A DNA stretch of 64,000 bases, from assembly GCF_014205225.1 (NCBI RefSeq), contig NZ_JACHNB010000001.1, forward strand, positions 2,461,501 through 2,525,500, in the 5' to 3' direction. The position numbers and the translations under genes are program-made. Below the pieces are notes generated by a model. The model was not told where the DNA came from. It did not search any database and saw only the letters and a program-made list of their open reading frames with translations. Within the stretch, counting starts at the first letter, position 1, and every line of letters begins with the position of its first letter. This stretch comes from Actinoplanes octamycinicus. Its GTDB lineage: Bacteria; Actinomycetota; Actinomycetes; Mycobacteriales; Micromonosporaceae. Below, one piece after another: positions 16,084 to 24,146 of this stretch.

Positions 16084-16746
16084 ATGTGGCACGCGTCGGA
16101 GACCAGAGCGCCGGCCACCGGCACGCTCGCGGCCCGGGTGCAGCAGATCCTCGGCGACATGTACACGGTCGCCCGGCACAGCCGGTTCGTCCGCGACCTG
16201 ACCCACGGCCGGCTGCCGGTGGCCGCCTACGCCGAGCTCACCGCCCAGCACTGGTTCGTCTACGAGTCGCTGGAGCTGGCCACCACCGCGATGGCCGACG
16301 ACCCGGTGGCCGGCCGGTTCTGCTTCCCGGAGCTGTTCCGGATCCCGGCGCTCGAGTCCGACCTGCGGTTCCTGCACGGCCCGCGCTGGCAGAGCCGGAT
16401 GGCCGCGCTGCCCGCGACGACCACCTACTGCACCCGGATCCGATCCGCGGCGTTCGACCGGGCGACCGGTTACGTGGCCCACCACTGCACGCGTTACCTG
16501 CACGACCTCGACGGCGGGCAGTGGCTGGGCGCGGCGGTGCTGGAGGCGTACCGATTCCGCCGTCAGGGTTATCGCTTCTTCGTCTTCGAGGGCGTCGACC
16601 CGGAGCTGTTCCGCGCGCGGTACCGCAACCGGCTCGACGTGATCCCGTGGAACCGCGCCGAGCGGGAGACCTTCCTCGCCGAGGTGGCCGCCGCCGCGCA
16701 GCTCAACCTCGACCTGCTGACCGACCTCGAGAACCGCTGGACCTGA
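16084..16746 (+). CDS. Heme oxygenase (biliverdin-producing)
   Basis: 220 residues. Heme oxygenase opens heme to biliverdin, CO and Fe(II) in the cytoplasm, usually for iron acquisition. The proximal heme His is H32 in VARHSRFVRDL. Family landmarks follow: YESLELA, FPELFRIPALESDLRFL, YVAHHCTRYLHDLDGGQWLG. The distal-helix motif is DLDGGQ rather than the usual GDLSGGQ. A good ribosome site (GGAGGGAGGGAAGG) precedes the ATG. No heme transporter is adjacent; the gene stands alone between a divergent methyltransferase and a convergent RNA helicase. Confidence 0.88.
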   Translation: MWHASETRAPATGTLAARVQQILGDMYTVARHSRFVRDLTHGRLPVAAYAELTAQHWFVYESLELATTAMADDPVAGRFCFPELFRIPALESDLRFLHGPRWQSRMAALPATTTYCTRIRSAAFDRATGYVAHHCTRYLHDLDGGQWLGAAVLEAYRFRRQGYRFFVFEGVDPELFRARYRNRLDVIPWNRAERETFLAEVAAAAQLNLDLLTDLENRWT

Positions 16747-16779
16747 GCAGACCCCAAGGTCAAGACCGGTTTCCGGTAC

Positions 16780-16808
16780 GGCGTGGGACCGCGCGAACGG
16801 CCCCACGC
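16780..16808. terminator. Hairpin between convergent genes
   Basis: Arms GCGTGGG (16781-16787) and CCCACGC (16802-16808), extendable by one pair, with a 14-base loop. Located between heme oxygenase and the RNA helicase stop codons. Confidence 0.5.
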
Positions 16809-16819
16809 GCACGTGCGGA

Positions 16820-18718
16820 TCAGGCCTCGGCGGTGCCCACGCCGGCCTCGGAACCACCGGTCATCGCCTCGGTGGGCGCGTCGGTGTCAGCGGCCCGGTC
16901 GGTGGTCCGGCGACGGCGGCGACGCGGCTTGGCGTCGGCGTCCGCGTCGGAGCCGGAGGCCGCGTCGGAGGTCGAGGCAGCGGCCGAGGCGGCGGCCGAG
17001 GCGGCAGCCGGAGCGGACGCGTCGGACGCCGAGTCGGTGGCCGCGGCGGAGGAGACGGGCTCGACGGAGAGCGCCGGCGCGGCGCCCGCCTCGGAGTCCG
17101 AGAAGGCGACAGCCGTGGCCGGGCTGCGCCGACGCCGGGTCCGAGCCCGCGGCGCCGCTTCCTCTACCGGAGCGGACGAGGAGGCGGGAGCCGACGAGGA
17201 ATCCGTCGGGGCGGGCGCTTCCGGCGTACCGGAAATGGTGGAATCCGCATCCTCGACGACCCGCCGCCGGCGCCGCTGCCGCTTGGGCCGCTCCCCGTCC
17301 TCGGACGAGGAGGAGGACGACGGCGAAGCCGAGTCACCCGGCGAAGCCGGCCCGGACCCGCCACGCGTGCGCCCACCGCGACCCGGGCGCTGCCGGCGAC
17401 CCCGGCCACCGCCCCCGAGATCCTCCTCGACCTCGGCGGAGAGCCCGGCGCGGTTCCGCTCGGCGGTCGGCAGGGTGCCCGAGATCTCGGTCGGGATGTC
17501 CAGGTCGGCGTAGAGCGCCGGGCTGGTGTGGTAGGTCTCCGGGGGCTGCGGCATGGTGAGGCCGAGCGACTTGTCGATCAGCACCCAGCGCGGCATGTCC
17601 TCCCAGTCCACGAAGGTGACCGCGACGCCGGTGGCGCCCGCCCGGCCGGTCCGGCCGATGCGGTGCGTGTAGGTCTCCGGGTCCTCCGGGCAGTCGTAGT
17701 TGATCACGTGGGTGACGCCCGAGACGTCCAGGCCACGGGCCGCCACGTCGGTCGCGACCAGCACGTCGATCTTCCCGCTGCGGAACGCGCGCAGCGCCCG
17801 CTCCCGGGCGCCCTGGCCCAGGTCACCGTGCACCGCGGCGACCGCGAAGCCGCGGAAGTCGAGGTCCTCGGCGACCCGGTCGGCGGCCCGCTTGGTCCGC
17901 GTGAAGATCATCGTGAGGCTGCGGTCCTTGGCCTGCAGGATCCGGGCCACCATCTCGATCTTGTTGAGCGGGTGGGTGCGGTAGACCACCTGCTTGGTCA
18001 GCGGGTTCGGCCCGCTGTCGGTGGTGTGGCCGGCGTGGATCGTCATCGGGTTGCGCAGGAACCGGCGGGACAGCGCCACGATCGGGTCCGGCATGGTGGC
18101 CGAGAACAGCATGGTCTGCCGCTGCTCCGGGAGCATCGCCAGGATCTTCTCGACGTCGTCGAGGAAGCCCAGGTCGAGCATCCGGTCGGCCTCGTCGAGG
18201 ACCAGCGCGCGGACCGCGTTCAGCTTGAGCTGCTTCTGCTTGGCCAGGTCGAGCAGCCGGCCGGGGGTGCCGACCAGGATCTCGACGCCCTTCTTCAGGG
18301 TGTCGACCTGCGGCTCGTAGGCCACGCCGCCGTAGATCGGCAGCACCCGGACGCCGCGCGTGCTGCCGGCGGCGGCCAGGTCACGGGCCACCTGCAGACC
18401 CAGCTCACGGGTGGGGACGACGATCAGGGCCTGGGGGAGGCCGTCGGCGCCCTCGGAGGGCGCGAGAACCCGCTCCAGCAGCGGCAGGCCGAAGCCGAGG
18501 GTCTTGCCGGTGCCGGTCGGGGCCTGGCCGATCAGGTCGGAGCCGCGCAGCGCGATCGGCAGCGCGTACTCCTGGATCGCGAAGGCGTGCGTGATGCCCG
18601 CTGCCGCCAGCGCCTCCACGGTCTCGGCGCGGACACCCAGCTCAGCGAAGGTGGGGCTGTCCGGGCGGACCGGGGCGCGGTTCGTCACGGGGACTAGGGC
18701 TTGCTCATTGTCGGTCAT
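16820..18718 (-). CDS. rhlE: DEAD-box RNA helicase, RhlE-like
   Basis: 632-residue ATP-dependent RNA helicase. Core in the first about 400 residues: F-x-ELGV and Q motif, APTGTGKT at 66-73, DEAD in VLDEADRMLDLGF, SAT in LFSATMP, and HRIGRTGRAG. The last about 230 residues are low-complexity Ala/Ser/Glu with basic clusters (RRRRRR-like), typical RNA-binding tails. Roles in the family are ribosome assembly, mRNA decay and cold adaptation. It is followed upstream (on its strand) by DUF3107 and a TetR gene, the same neighbours as rhlE of mycobacteria by general knowledge. Confidence 0.9.
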   Translation of the reverse strand: MTDNEQALVPVTNRAPVRPDSPTFAELGVRAETVEALAAAGITHAFAIQEYALPIALRGSDLIGQAPTGTGKTLGFGLPLLERVLAPSEGADGLPQALIVVPTRELGLQVARDLAAAGSTRGVRVLPIYGGVAYEPQVDTLKKGVEILVGTPGRLLDLAKQKQLKLNAVRALVLDEADRMLDLGFLDDVEKILAMLPEQRQTMLFSATMPDPIVALSRRFLRNPMTIHAGHTTDSGPNPLTKQVVYRTHPLNKIEMVARILQAKDRSLTMIFTRTKRAADRVAEDLDFRGFAVAAVHGDLGQGARERALRAFRSGKIDVLVATDVAARGLDVSGVTHVINYDCPEDPETYTHRIGRTGRAGATGVAVTFVDWEDMPRWVLIDKSLGLTMPQPPETYHTSPALYADLDIPTEISGTLPTAERNRAGLSAEVEEDLGGGGRGRRQRPGRGGRTRGGSGPASPGDSASPSSSSSSEDGERPKRQRRRRRVVEDADSTISGTPEAPAPTDSSSAPASSSAPVEEAAPRARTRRRRSPATAVAFSDSEAGAAPALSVEPVSSAAATDSASDASAPAAASAAASAAASTSDAASGSDADADAKPRRRRRRTTDRAADTDAPTEAMTGGSEAGVGTAEA

Positions 18719-18894
18719 GAAGTTTTACGGGTGCCCTCTCGTGGTGCGCCCGTCGGAAGTCTGGGGGCGCGGTCTGGATGTGGCGCGGGCCGCACGCTCG
18801 AAAGCGGGCCACACGCGGGGCCACCGACGAATCGACGTCAGCGGCGCACCTGCCACTCTACCCGACCGTATAGCAGACGCACGCGAGAGCAGTG

Positions 18895-18930
18895 ACGGGA
18901 GGGAACGCCGTGACCGGCGCGCCCTCCCGT
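18895..18930. terminator. Terminator hairpin after the DUF3107 gene
   Basis: Outer arms ACGGGAGGG and CCCTCCCGT (18895-18903, 18922-18930) and an inner CGCCG/CGGCG stem. It lies 8 bases beyond the stop of the minus-strand DUF3107 gene and separates it from the helicase gene. Confidence 0.7.
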
Positions 18931-18937
18931 TACCGCA

Positions 18938-19162
18938 TCAACGGGTGGTGAAGCCGAACGGCCGGTGCGAGGCCTCGGCGATCTCCACGTAGGCCAGCTT
19001 GGCGACCGGGATGATCACCTTGCGGCCCTTCTCATCCGTGAGCGAAAGGACGCCGTCCTTGGCCAGAGCCTCGGACACGGCCTGCTCGACCTCCGCCGGG
19101 GTCTGAGCGCTTTCCAGCACGAGCTCCCGCGGCGAGTGTTGCACGCCGATCTTGACCTCCAC
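18938..19162 (-). CDS. DUF3107 family protein
   Basis: 74-residue actinobacterial protein, starting V(M)EVKIGVQHSPRELVLES and ending SHRPFGFTTR, the DUF3107 pattern (the mycobacterial member is known as TB9.4, Rv3208A). Function unknown. The GTG at 19162 was chosen because GAGGAGG sits about five bases upstream; an ATG at 19180 would place that site inside the gene. Probably cotranscribed with or close to the TetR gene 39 bases upstream. Confidence 0.85.
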   Translation of the reverse strand: MEVKIGVQHSPRELVLESAQTPAEVEQAVSEALAKDGVLSLTDEKGRKVIIPVAKLAYVEIAEASHRPFGFTTR

Positions 19163-19201
19163 GGAGTCCTCCTCTGTCAACCCGTGTACCGCTTGGAAAG
19201 G

Positions 19202-19861
19202 CTATCCGATTTCCGGTGCCGTTCCGGCCGTTGAACCGCCCTGCAGGGGGAAGCTGGCGATCCCGCGCCAGATCAGAGCGGCGACGAGGCTCTCGGCTTC
19301 AGCTTTGGGCGTAGGACGACCGTTCGCCAGCCAGTACTGGGCGGCCGCGCCGGAGGCGCCGGCCAGGCCGGAGGCGAGCAGCTTCGCCTGGTCCGGCCGG
19401 AGCCCGGTGTCCGAGATGATGGTCTCGGTCAGCGCCTCGATGCAGCCCTGCTCGACCCGCTCCACCCGCTGCCGGACCTGGGGGTCGTTGCGCAGGTCGG
19501 ACTCGAAGACCAGGCGGAAGGCCTCGCTCTCGTGGTCCATGAAGTCGAAGTACGCCCGGACCGCGCCCTTGACGCGCTCCTTGTTGTCCGGGGTCGCCTC
19601 CAACGCGCCCCGGACCTTGGCGATTATCGCGTCGCAGTGCGTGTCCAGCAGAGCCAGGTACAGCTCCAGCTTGCCGGGGAAGTGCTGGTAGAGCACGGGC
19701 TTGGAAACGCCCGCGCGTTCCGCGATGTCGTCCATCGCGGCGGCGTGGTAGCCGTGCGCGACGAAGATCTGCTGGGCGGCGGCCAGCAGTTGCTTGCGGC
19801 GTGCCGAACGAGGCAGCCGGGTGGGGCGAGTGGTCTGAGCCCCGCCGGACGCGGCGGTCAT
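19202..19861 (-). CDS. TetR/AcrR family transcriptional regulator
   Basis: 219-residue repressor-type protein. The DNA-binding helix-turn-helix is in the first 70 residues (MDDIAERAGVSKPVLYQHFPGKLELYLALL). The remaining 150 residues form the ligand domain, which cannot be assigned. The ATG at 19861 follows the usual short basic N-terminal extension. An inverted repeat at 19909-19947 in the divergent gap is a possible operator. Its neighbours DUF3107 and rhlE match the mycobacterial Rv3208 region. Confidence 0.88.
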   Translation of the reverse strand: MTAASGGAQTTRPTRLPRSARRKQLLAAAQQIFVAHGYHAAAMDDIAERAGVSKPVLYQHFPGKLELYLALLDTHCDAIIAKVRGALEATPDNKERVKGAVRAYFDFMDHESEAFRLVFESDLRNDPQVRQRVERVEQGCIEALTETIISDTGLRPDQAKLLASGLAGASGAAAQYWLANGRPTPKAEAESLVAALIWRGIASFPLQGGSTAGTAPEIG

Positions 19862-19908
19862 ATCTGGTGAACCTCCAGGGGGTCGGTCCCCGCGGTTTGT
19901 CGACGCGG

Positions 19909-19947
19909 ATTGCCCGGATCGGCGCTTGTCGCGGTCGTGCGGGCAAT
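19909..19947. promoter_or_regulatory. Inverted repeat in TetR divergent gap
   Basis: ATTGCCCG (19909-19916) and CGGGCAAT (19940-19947) are exact inverted complements 23 bases apart, 48 bases upstream of the TetR start. Possible operator, weakly supported. Confidence 0.35.
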
Positions 19948-20019
19948 TGTCGCGACGCTGCAACTTATCGCCACTGCAACCACACGGTAGCCTCAGCGGG
20001 GGCGAGCGAGGAGCACGCG

Positions 20020-21813
20020 GTGGATGAAACAGGGCATTCCGGAGACACCGGAGCCGCGGGTGGCGGCAACGGTGCCGACGCGTATGACCGCAATCGGATG
20101 AACGGCTGGGCGAGCGGGGAAACCCCGTGGTCGAACACGGGTGCGGCGCTGGAACAGGACGGTGACGTGCCGCCGTGGCGGCGTGGCCCGGCCGGGCGCC
20201 AGCCGTTCCCGGAGCGCCCCTTCGGACCCGCCCCGAGCTCGGCCGTGCCGGCCCAGGTGCCGCCTCCCCCGGGGTTCGGGGACCTGTCGCAGCCCACCGA
20301 GATTCCCCCTTCCGGGAACACCGACATTCCGCCGTCCTGGCCCGGCGATCGCAGCCGGCTCGCTGACATTCTCGGTCACCGGCCGCGCCAGGTCGATCCG
20401 GCGTCGCCCGCGCCGTCCAGCGCGCCGCCCTTCCCCTATGAGGGGGACCTCGACGATTCGTACCGTGGCGCCGTGCCACCGCCGGCGCAGCGCGCCGCCG
20501 TGCCGATGACCCGGCAAGGTCCGCCGGGTCCGACCCAGGGAGATCCACTGAGCCGTACCGACGCGCCGTCCGAACCGATCCGCTCCCGGCACGCGCTGCT
20601 CAACGACACGTTGGCGCAGGGCCTGCCCCGGGTGGAGCCCACCGCACCGGCGGGGGACCAGCGATCGGTGGACAACGAGCCCCGCCCGGGCCTGCCGACG
20701 TACGATGCCAGCAGTTTCACCCGCCGGCCCTACGAGCCGGCGCCCTCCTATCCGCCCGAGAGCCCGAGCTCCGCGCTGGACGAGCCGAGCGGGGCGCTGC
20801 CCCAGCGCGTGCCGGCCCAGCCGGACGTGCCCCGAGTCCCGGAGCCGCCGTCCGTGGAGCCATCGGCTGAGGCGCCCGCCCTGGCGCGGATCGCCACCCA
20901 CCTGCGCCGTGGCGACGTGGTGCCCGCGCAGGAGCGCCAGGAGGGCTTCGACGTGCAGGCCATCCTGGCCGCGGTGCGCGAGGTGGCCGGCGTGCGCGAC
21001 GCGTCGCTGAAAGCCACCCCGGCCGGCGCGCACAGCCTCCGGCTGGACCTCGCGGACGGCGCCGACGCCGCCGAGGTGAGCCGGCACGTCGCCCGCCTGC
21101 TCCAGGAGCGGATGGGCCTGGACGCGGCGATGCCCGGCGCGCTGTCCGCCCCGCCGGTGCCGCAACAGCTTCCCCGGCCGGCCCGGGCCACGGTCAAGCC
21201 GGTCTCCCCGGCCGCCGCTCCCGCTCCCGCCCCGGCCCCGGTGTCCGCGGCGCCGGTCTCGGTGCCGCCGGTCGCGCCGGTGGCCCCGGTCGCCCCGGTG
21301 ACTCCCGCCGCGCCGGTCTCGCCGCCCCCGGCGCCGGCCCCGCAGGCCGTGGTCCGCCCGCGCGACCTCAACCAGCCCCGCCCGCTCGACCCGGGCGACC
21401 GCCCCGGCCCCCGCGTCCTGATCGAGAACGTGCACGTCAACACGTTCGGCGCGGACGCCACCGTCGAGGTGCGGCTGCGCGCCGGCGAGCGGACCGCCTC
21501 CGGCGTCGCCACCGGCCCGGCCGTCGACGGCTACCTGCTGCGGCTCTGCGCCACCGCCACCGCCGGCGCGGTCGACGAGCTGCTCTCCGCCTCCACCCAC
21601 GCGGACGGGCCGGCCCGGTGCTTCGTCGAGCACGCGTCCGCCGTCTCGTTCGGCTCCACCCAGGTCGCCGTCGTGGTGCTGCTGCTCTCCTGCGGGGGCG
21701 GCTGGGTCGAGCAGCTGGCCGGCTCCGCCGTGGTCACCGGTGACGATCGGCACGCCATGGTCCGCGCCACACTGGCCGCGGTCAACCGGCGCGTCGAGGC
21801 ACTCTTGGCTTGA
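20020..21813 (+). CDS. Proline-rich actinobacterial protein of unknown function
   Basis: 597 residues. The GTG at 20020 was chosen because GAGGAG lies six bases upstream and the longer frame runs back into the TetR gene region. Residues 1-290 are Pro/Ser-rich and probably disordered; about 300-365 form a small folded part (LARIATHLRRGDVVPAQ ... LLQERMGL); a second Pro/Val/Ala linker follows. The last about 130 residues are folded (PRVLIENVHVNTFGADATVE ... WVEQLAGSAVVTGDDRHAM), a pattern I have seen in actinobacterial hypothetical proteins but cannot name. The next gene starts on the last base of this stop (TGATG). Confidence 0.72.
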   Translation: MDETGHSGDTGAAGGGNGADAYDRNRMNGWASGETPWSNTGAALEQDGDVPPWRRGPAGRQPFPERPFGPAPSSAVPAQVPPPPGFGDLSQPTEIPPSGNTDIPPSWPGDRSRLADILGHRPRQVDPASPAPSSAPPFPYEGDLDDSYRGAVPPPAQRAAVPMTRQGPPGPTQGDPLSRTDAPSEPIRSRHALLNDTLAQGLPRVEPTAPAGDQRSVDNEPRPGLPTYDASSFTRRPYEPAPSYPPESPSSALDEPSGALPQRVPAQPDVPRVPEPPSVEPSAEAPALARIATHLRRGDVVPAQERQEGFDVQAILAAVREVAGVRDASLKATPAGAHSLRLDLADGADAAEVSRHVARLLQERMGLDAAMPGALSAPPVPQQLPRPARATVKPVSPAAAPAPAPAPVSAAPVSVPPVAPVAPVAPVTPAAPVSPPPAPAPQAVVRPRDLNQPRPLDPGDRPGPRVLIENVHVNTFGADATVEVRLRAGERTASGVATGPAVDGYLLRLCATATAGAVDELLSASTHADGPARCFVEHASAVSFGSTQVAVVVLLLSCGGGWVEQLAGSAVVTGDDRHAMVRATLAAVNRRVEALLA

Positions 21814-22760
21814 TGAGAGGCGCGGTTCTGGCCGGCGACACCGCGGTGCTGCCGGAGGGCGAGGTCCCGCCGCCCTGGCCCGCCCGACGGGTCCGGGTGG
21901 GCGGCGCGATGCTGCACGTCCGGGACACCCCGGCGCTGCGGCCCGACGCCGAGCCCGCGGTCTACGTGCACGGTCTCGGCGGCTCGTCGCAGAACTTCAC
22001 CGACCTGGCCGGCCTGCTCGCCGACCGGTTCGACGGCCAGGCCGTCGACCTGCCCGGTTTCGGTTACAGCGACCCGAGCCCGCGCTATTCGATCCCGGCC
22101 TTCGCGGCCACCCTGATCGACTACCTGGAGGAGTCCGGCCGCGGCCCGGTCCACCTGATCGGCAACTCGCTGGGCGGCTCGATCTCGGTGCGGGTCGCCG
22201 CGCTCCGCCCCGACCTGGTGCGCACGCTCACGCTGGTCTCCCCGGCGATGCCGTTCCTCGACCCGCGCCGCACCGCGCAGGGCCCGGTGCTGCCGCTGCT
22301 CGCGCTGCCCGGCGCGGAGCGGCTGATGGCCTGGGCGCTGACCCGGATCACCGCCGAGCAGATGGCCGAGCAGGTGCTGGCCGCCTGCTTCGGCGACACC
22401 ACCAAGGTCCATCCGCAGCGCCGGGCCGAGGCGATGGAGGAGATTCAGCTCCGCTACACGGTGGCCCACTATCCGCGGGCCTACCTCGGCACCCTGCGCG
22501 GCCTGGTCGGCAGCTTCCTCCGGGCGTACCTGCCGGGGGTCAACTCGCAGTGGCGGCTGGCCGCCCGGGTGCAGGCGCCCACGCTGGTGATCGGCGGGCT
22601 CAACGACAAGCTGGTCGATCCCCGGGTGCCGGTCCAGGTGGCCAAGGCGATCCCGGACAGCCGGCTGCTGATCCTGCCGGGCGTCGGGCACGTCGCGCAG
22701 ATGGAGGTGCCCCGGCTGGTCGCCCGGGCCATCGCCGGGATGCTCGACGAGGCGGCATAA
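21813..22760 (+). CDS. Alpha/beta hydrolase
   Basis: 315-residue hydrolase. VHGLGGSS gives the oxyanion loop, GNSLGGSI the nucleophile elbow with Ser, GLNDKLVD the Asp and GVGHVAQME the His. A helical cap lies between about residues 150 and 235. Esterase, lipase or C-C hydrolase activities are possible; the substrate is unknown. Translationally coupled to the preceding gene through TGATG. Confidence 0.87.
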   Translation: MRGAVLAGDTAVLPEGEVPPPWPARRVRVGGAMLHVRDTPALRPDAEPAVYVHGLGGSSQNFTDLAGLLADRFDGQAVDLPGFGYSDPSPRYSIPAFAATLIDYLEESGRGPVHLIGNSLGGSISVRVAALRPDLVRTLTLVSPAMPFLDPRRTAQGPVLPLLALPGAERLMAWALTRITAEQMAEQVLAACFGDTTKVHPQRRAEAMEEIQLRYTVAHYPRAYLGTLRGLVGSFLRAYLPGVNSQWRLAARVQAPTLVIGGLNDKLVDPRVPVQVAKAIPDSRLLILPGVGHVAQMEVPRLVARAIAGMLDEAA

Positions 22761-22826
22761 TCCGCGTCTCACAAGATCGATTCGGGTCGGTGCGGGTCGC
22801 CCTGATGTGCGAGGCTCGACCGCAAG

Positions 22827-23720
22827 ATGATCGCTCCTGTCGCGTCCGTGCTCGAACCGGAGACGCCGCCACCCGCGGATGACCGGTGGCGGCAGTGGTG
22901 GCTCGCCCTGTTCGCCGTCACGATGGTCCTGCTCACCGTCGTCACGATGGTGGTCCGTGCCGCCGCCTCGCCGGATCCGGCCCCGGTGGCCGCGACGCCG
23001 CCCGCCCCGTCGTCCTCCCCGTCGGTTTCGCCTTCCGCGTCCTCCCCGATCTTGGAAGCCACCTCGGCCCCGGCCTCGCCGACGCCCACGTCACCGCTGG
23101 TGGACCCCAAGATCCTGCAGATCTCCGGGGCGGTCCCGGCGCACGGTTCCGGCACTTTCCAGTACGCGGTGAAGCGCGGCCCGATCCTCGGCGGCAAGGG
23201 ACCGGTCCGCCGTTTCCGGGTGGCCGTGGAGAAGGGCAGTGGCGAGGACCCGGAGGCGTTCGCCGCCCAGGTGGTGAGCACGCTCGGTGACCCGCGCAGC
23301 TGGGTCGGGAACGGCACCCTGCGCCTGCAGATGGCCGGCGCGGGCGAGAAGGCCGACTTCACCGTCTACCTGGCGACCCGGGACACGGCCGGCCGGATGT
23401 GCCAGCGGGGCGGCACCAACATCCGGATCGGCGGCGTGCCCTACACCTCCTGCCGCGCCACCGGCCAGGCCATCATCAACCTGGACCGCTACCGCAAGTC
23501 GTCCAAGCCCTACCTGAACGCCAAGGTCCCGCTCGCCACCTACCGCAACTACGTGATCAACCACGAGGTGGGTCACGAACTCGGCCACCACCACGAAGGC
23601 TGCCCCAAGCCGGGCGGCCCGGCCCCGGTGATGGTCCAGCAGACGCTGACCACGCGCGGGTGCGCCCCCTACGCCTGGCCCCGCCTCAACAACAAACCGC
23701 TGGCCGGCCCCGCCCTCTGA
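22827..23720 (+). CDS. DUF3152 zincin-like membrane-anchored protein
   Basis: 297 residues. One membrane helix about 25-45, a Pro/Ser linker, then the DUF3152 domain from FQYAVKRGPILG (about 110) to the end. It carries NHEVGHELGHHHEGCP near residue 246, an extended metalloprotease zinc motif (HExxHxxGHxH), and several Cys that may form disulfides outside the cell. The family is actinobacterial (mycobacterial Rv3207c type); peptidase activity is inferred from the motif. A much larger paralogue follows at 24147. Confidence 0.85.
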   Translation: MIAPVASVLEPETPPPADDRWRQWWLALFAVTMVLLTVVTMVVRAAASPDPAPVAATPPAPSSSPSVSPSASSPILEATSAPASPTPTSPLVDPKILQISGAVPAHGSGTFQYAVKRGPILGGKGPVRRFRVAVEKGSGEDPEAFAAQVVSTLGDPRSWVGNGTLRLQMAGAGEKADFTVYLATRDTAGRMCQRGGTNIRIGGVPYTSCRATGQAIINLDRYRKSSKPYLNAKVPLATYRNYVINHEVGHELGHHHEGCPKPGGPAPVMVQQTLTTRGCAPYAWPRLNNKPLAGPAL

Positions 23721-23785
23721 CCCAGCCCCATTCTCAGCCCGGCCTATCTCGCTCAGCTCGGCCCCGTCTTTCTCCGAGGTCCGTT

Positions 23786-23907
23786 GTCGCGCGCGAGGCC
23801 GCTTCGGCGTCGAGCACGGATTCGGGTCCGCGGTCGCGCGCGAGGCCTCCTCGGCTTCGAGCACGGTGTCAGGTCCGCGGTCGAGCGCGAGGCCGCTTTC
23901 GCCTGCG
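23786..23907. repeat. 47-base direct repeats between DUF3152 genes
   Basis: Units at 23786 and 23833 and a partial one at 23880, sharing GTCGCGCGCGAGGCC and CGAGCACGG and GGTCCGCG. The gap 23721-24146 holds no gene I can support; small open frames there lack start signals and family features. Confidence 0.75.
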
Positions 23908-24146
23908 GTCGCCGCTTTGTGGTACGCCCGGAGCCGTCCCGCCCCGGGCTGACGTGCCCGACCCGCTCCGCGTCGCGGCAGGCTCGCCGGGGCCGGGTCG
24001 CGCGGGGTGCCTCAGTCCCGGGCGGCCCGGCGGGCGACGTGGGTGGCGACTGGCGTGAGTGGGCGGGGCGGTGGGGTGCGGTTCTTCCGCTGGGGAATCC
24101 GATTCTCCTGTGACGGGCGGCGAGTCGTGGCAGGCTGGCCCTTGTT

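Noticed and set aside
19801..20019. Longer start for the Pro-rich protein at 20020
   Set aside because: It would overlap the divergent TetR gene, and GAGGAG sits correctly before GTG 20020.
23784..24113. 109-codon frame in the gap between DUF3152 genes
   Set aside because: Arg/Gly-rich composition, begins in the 47-base repeat, no ribosome site, no family features.
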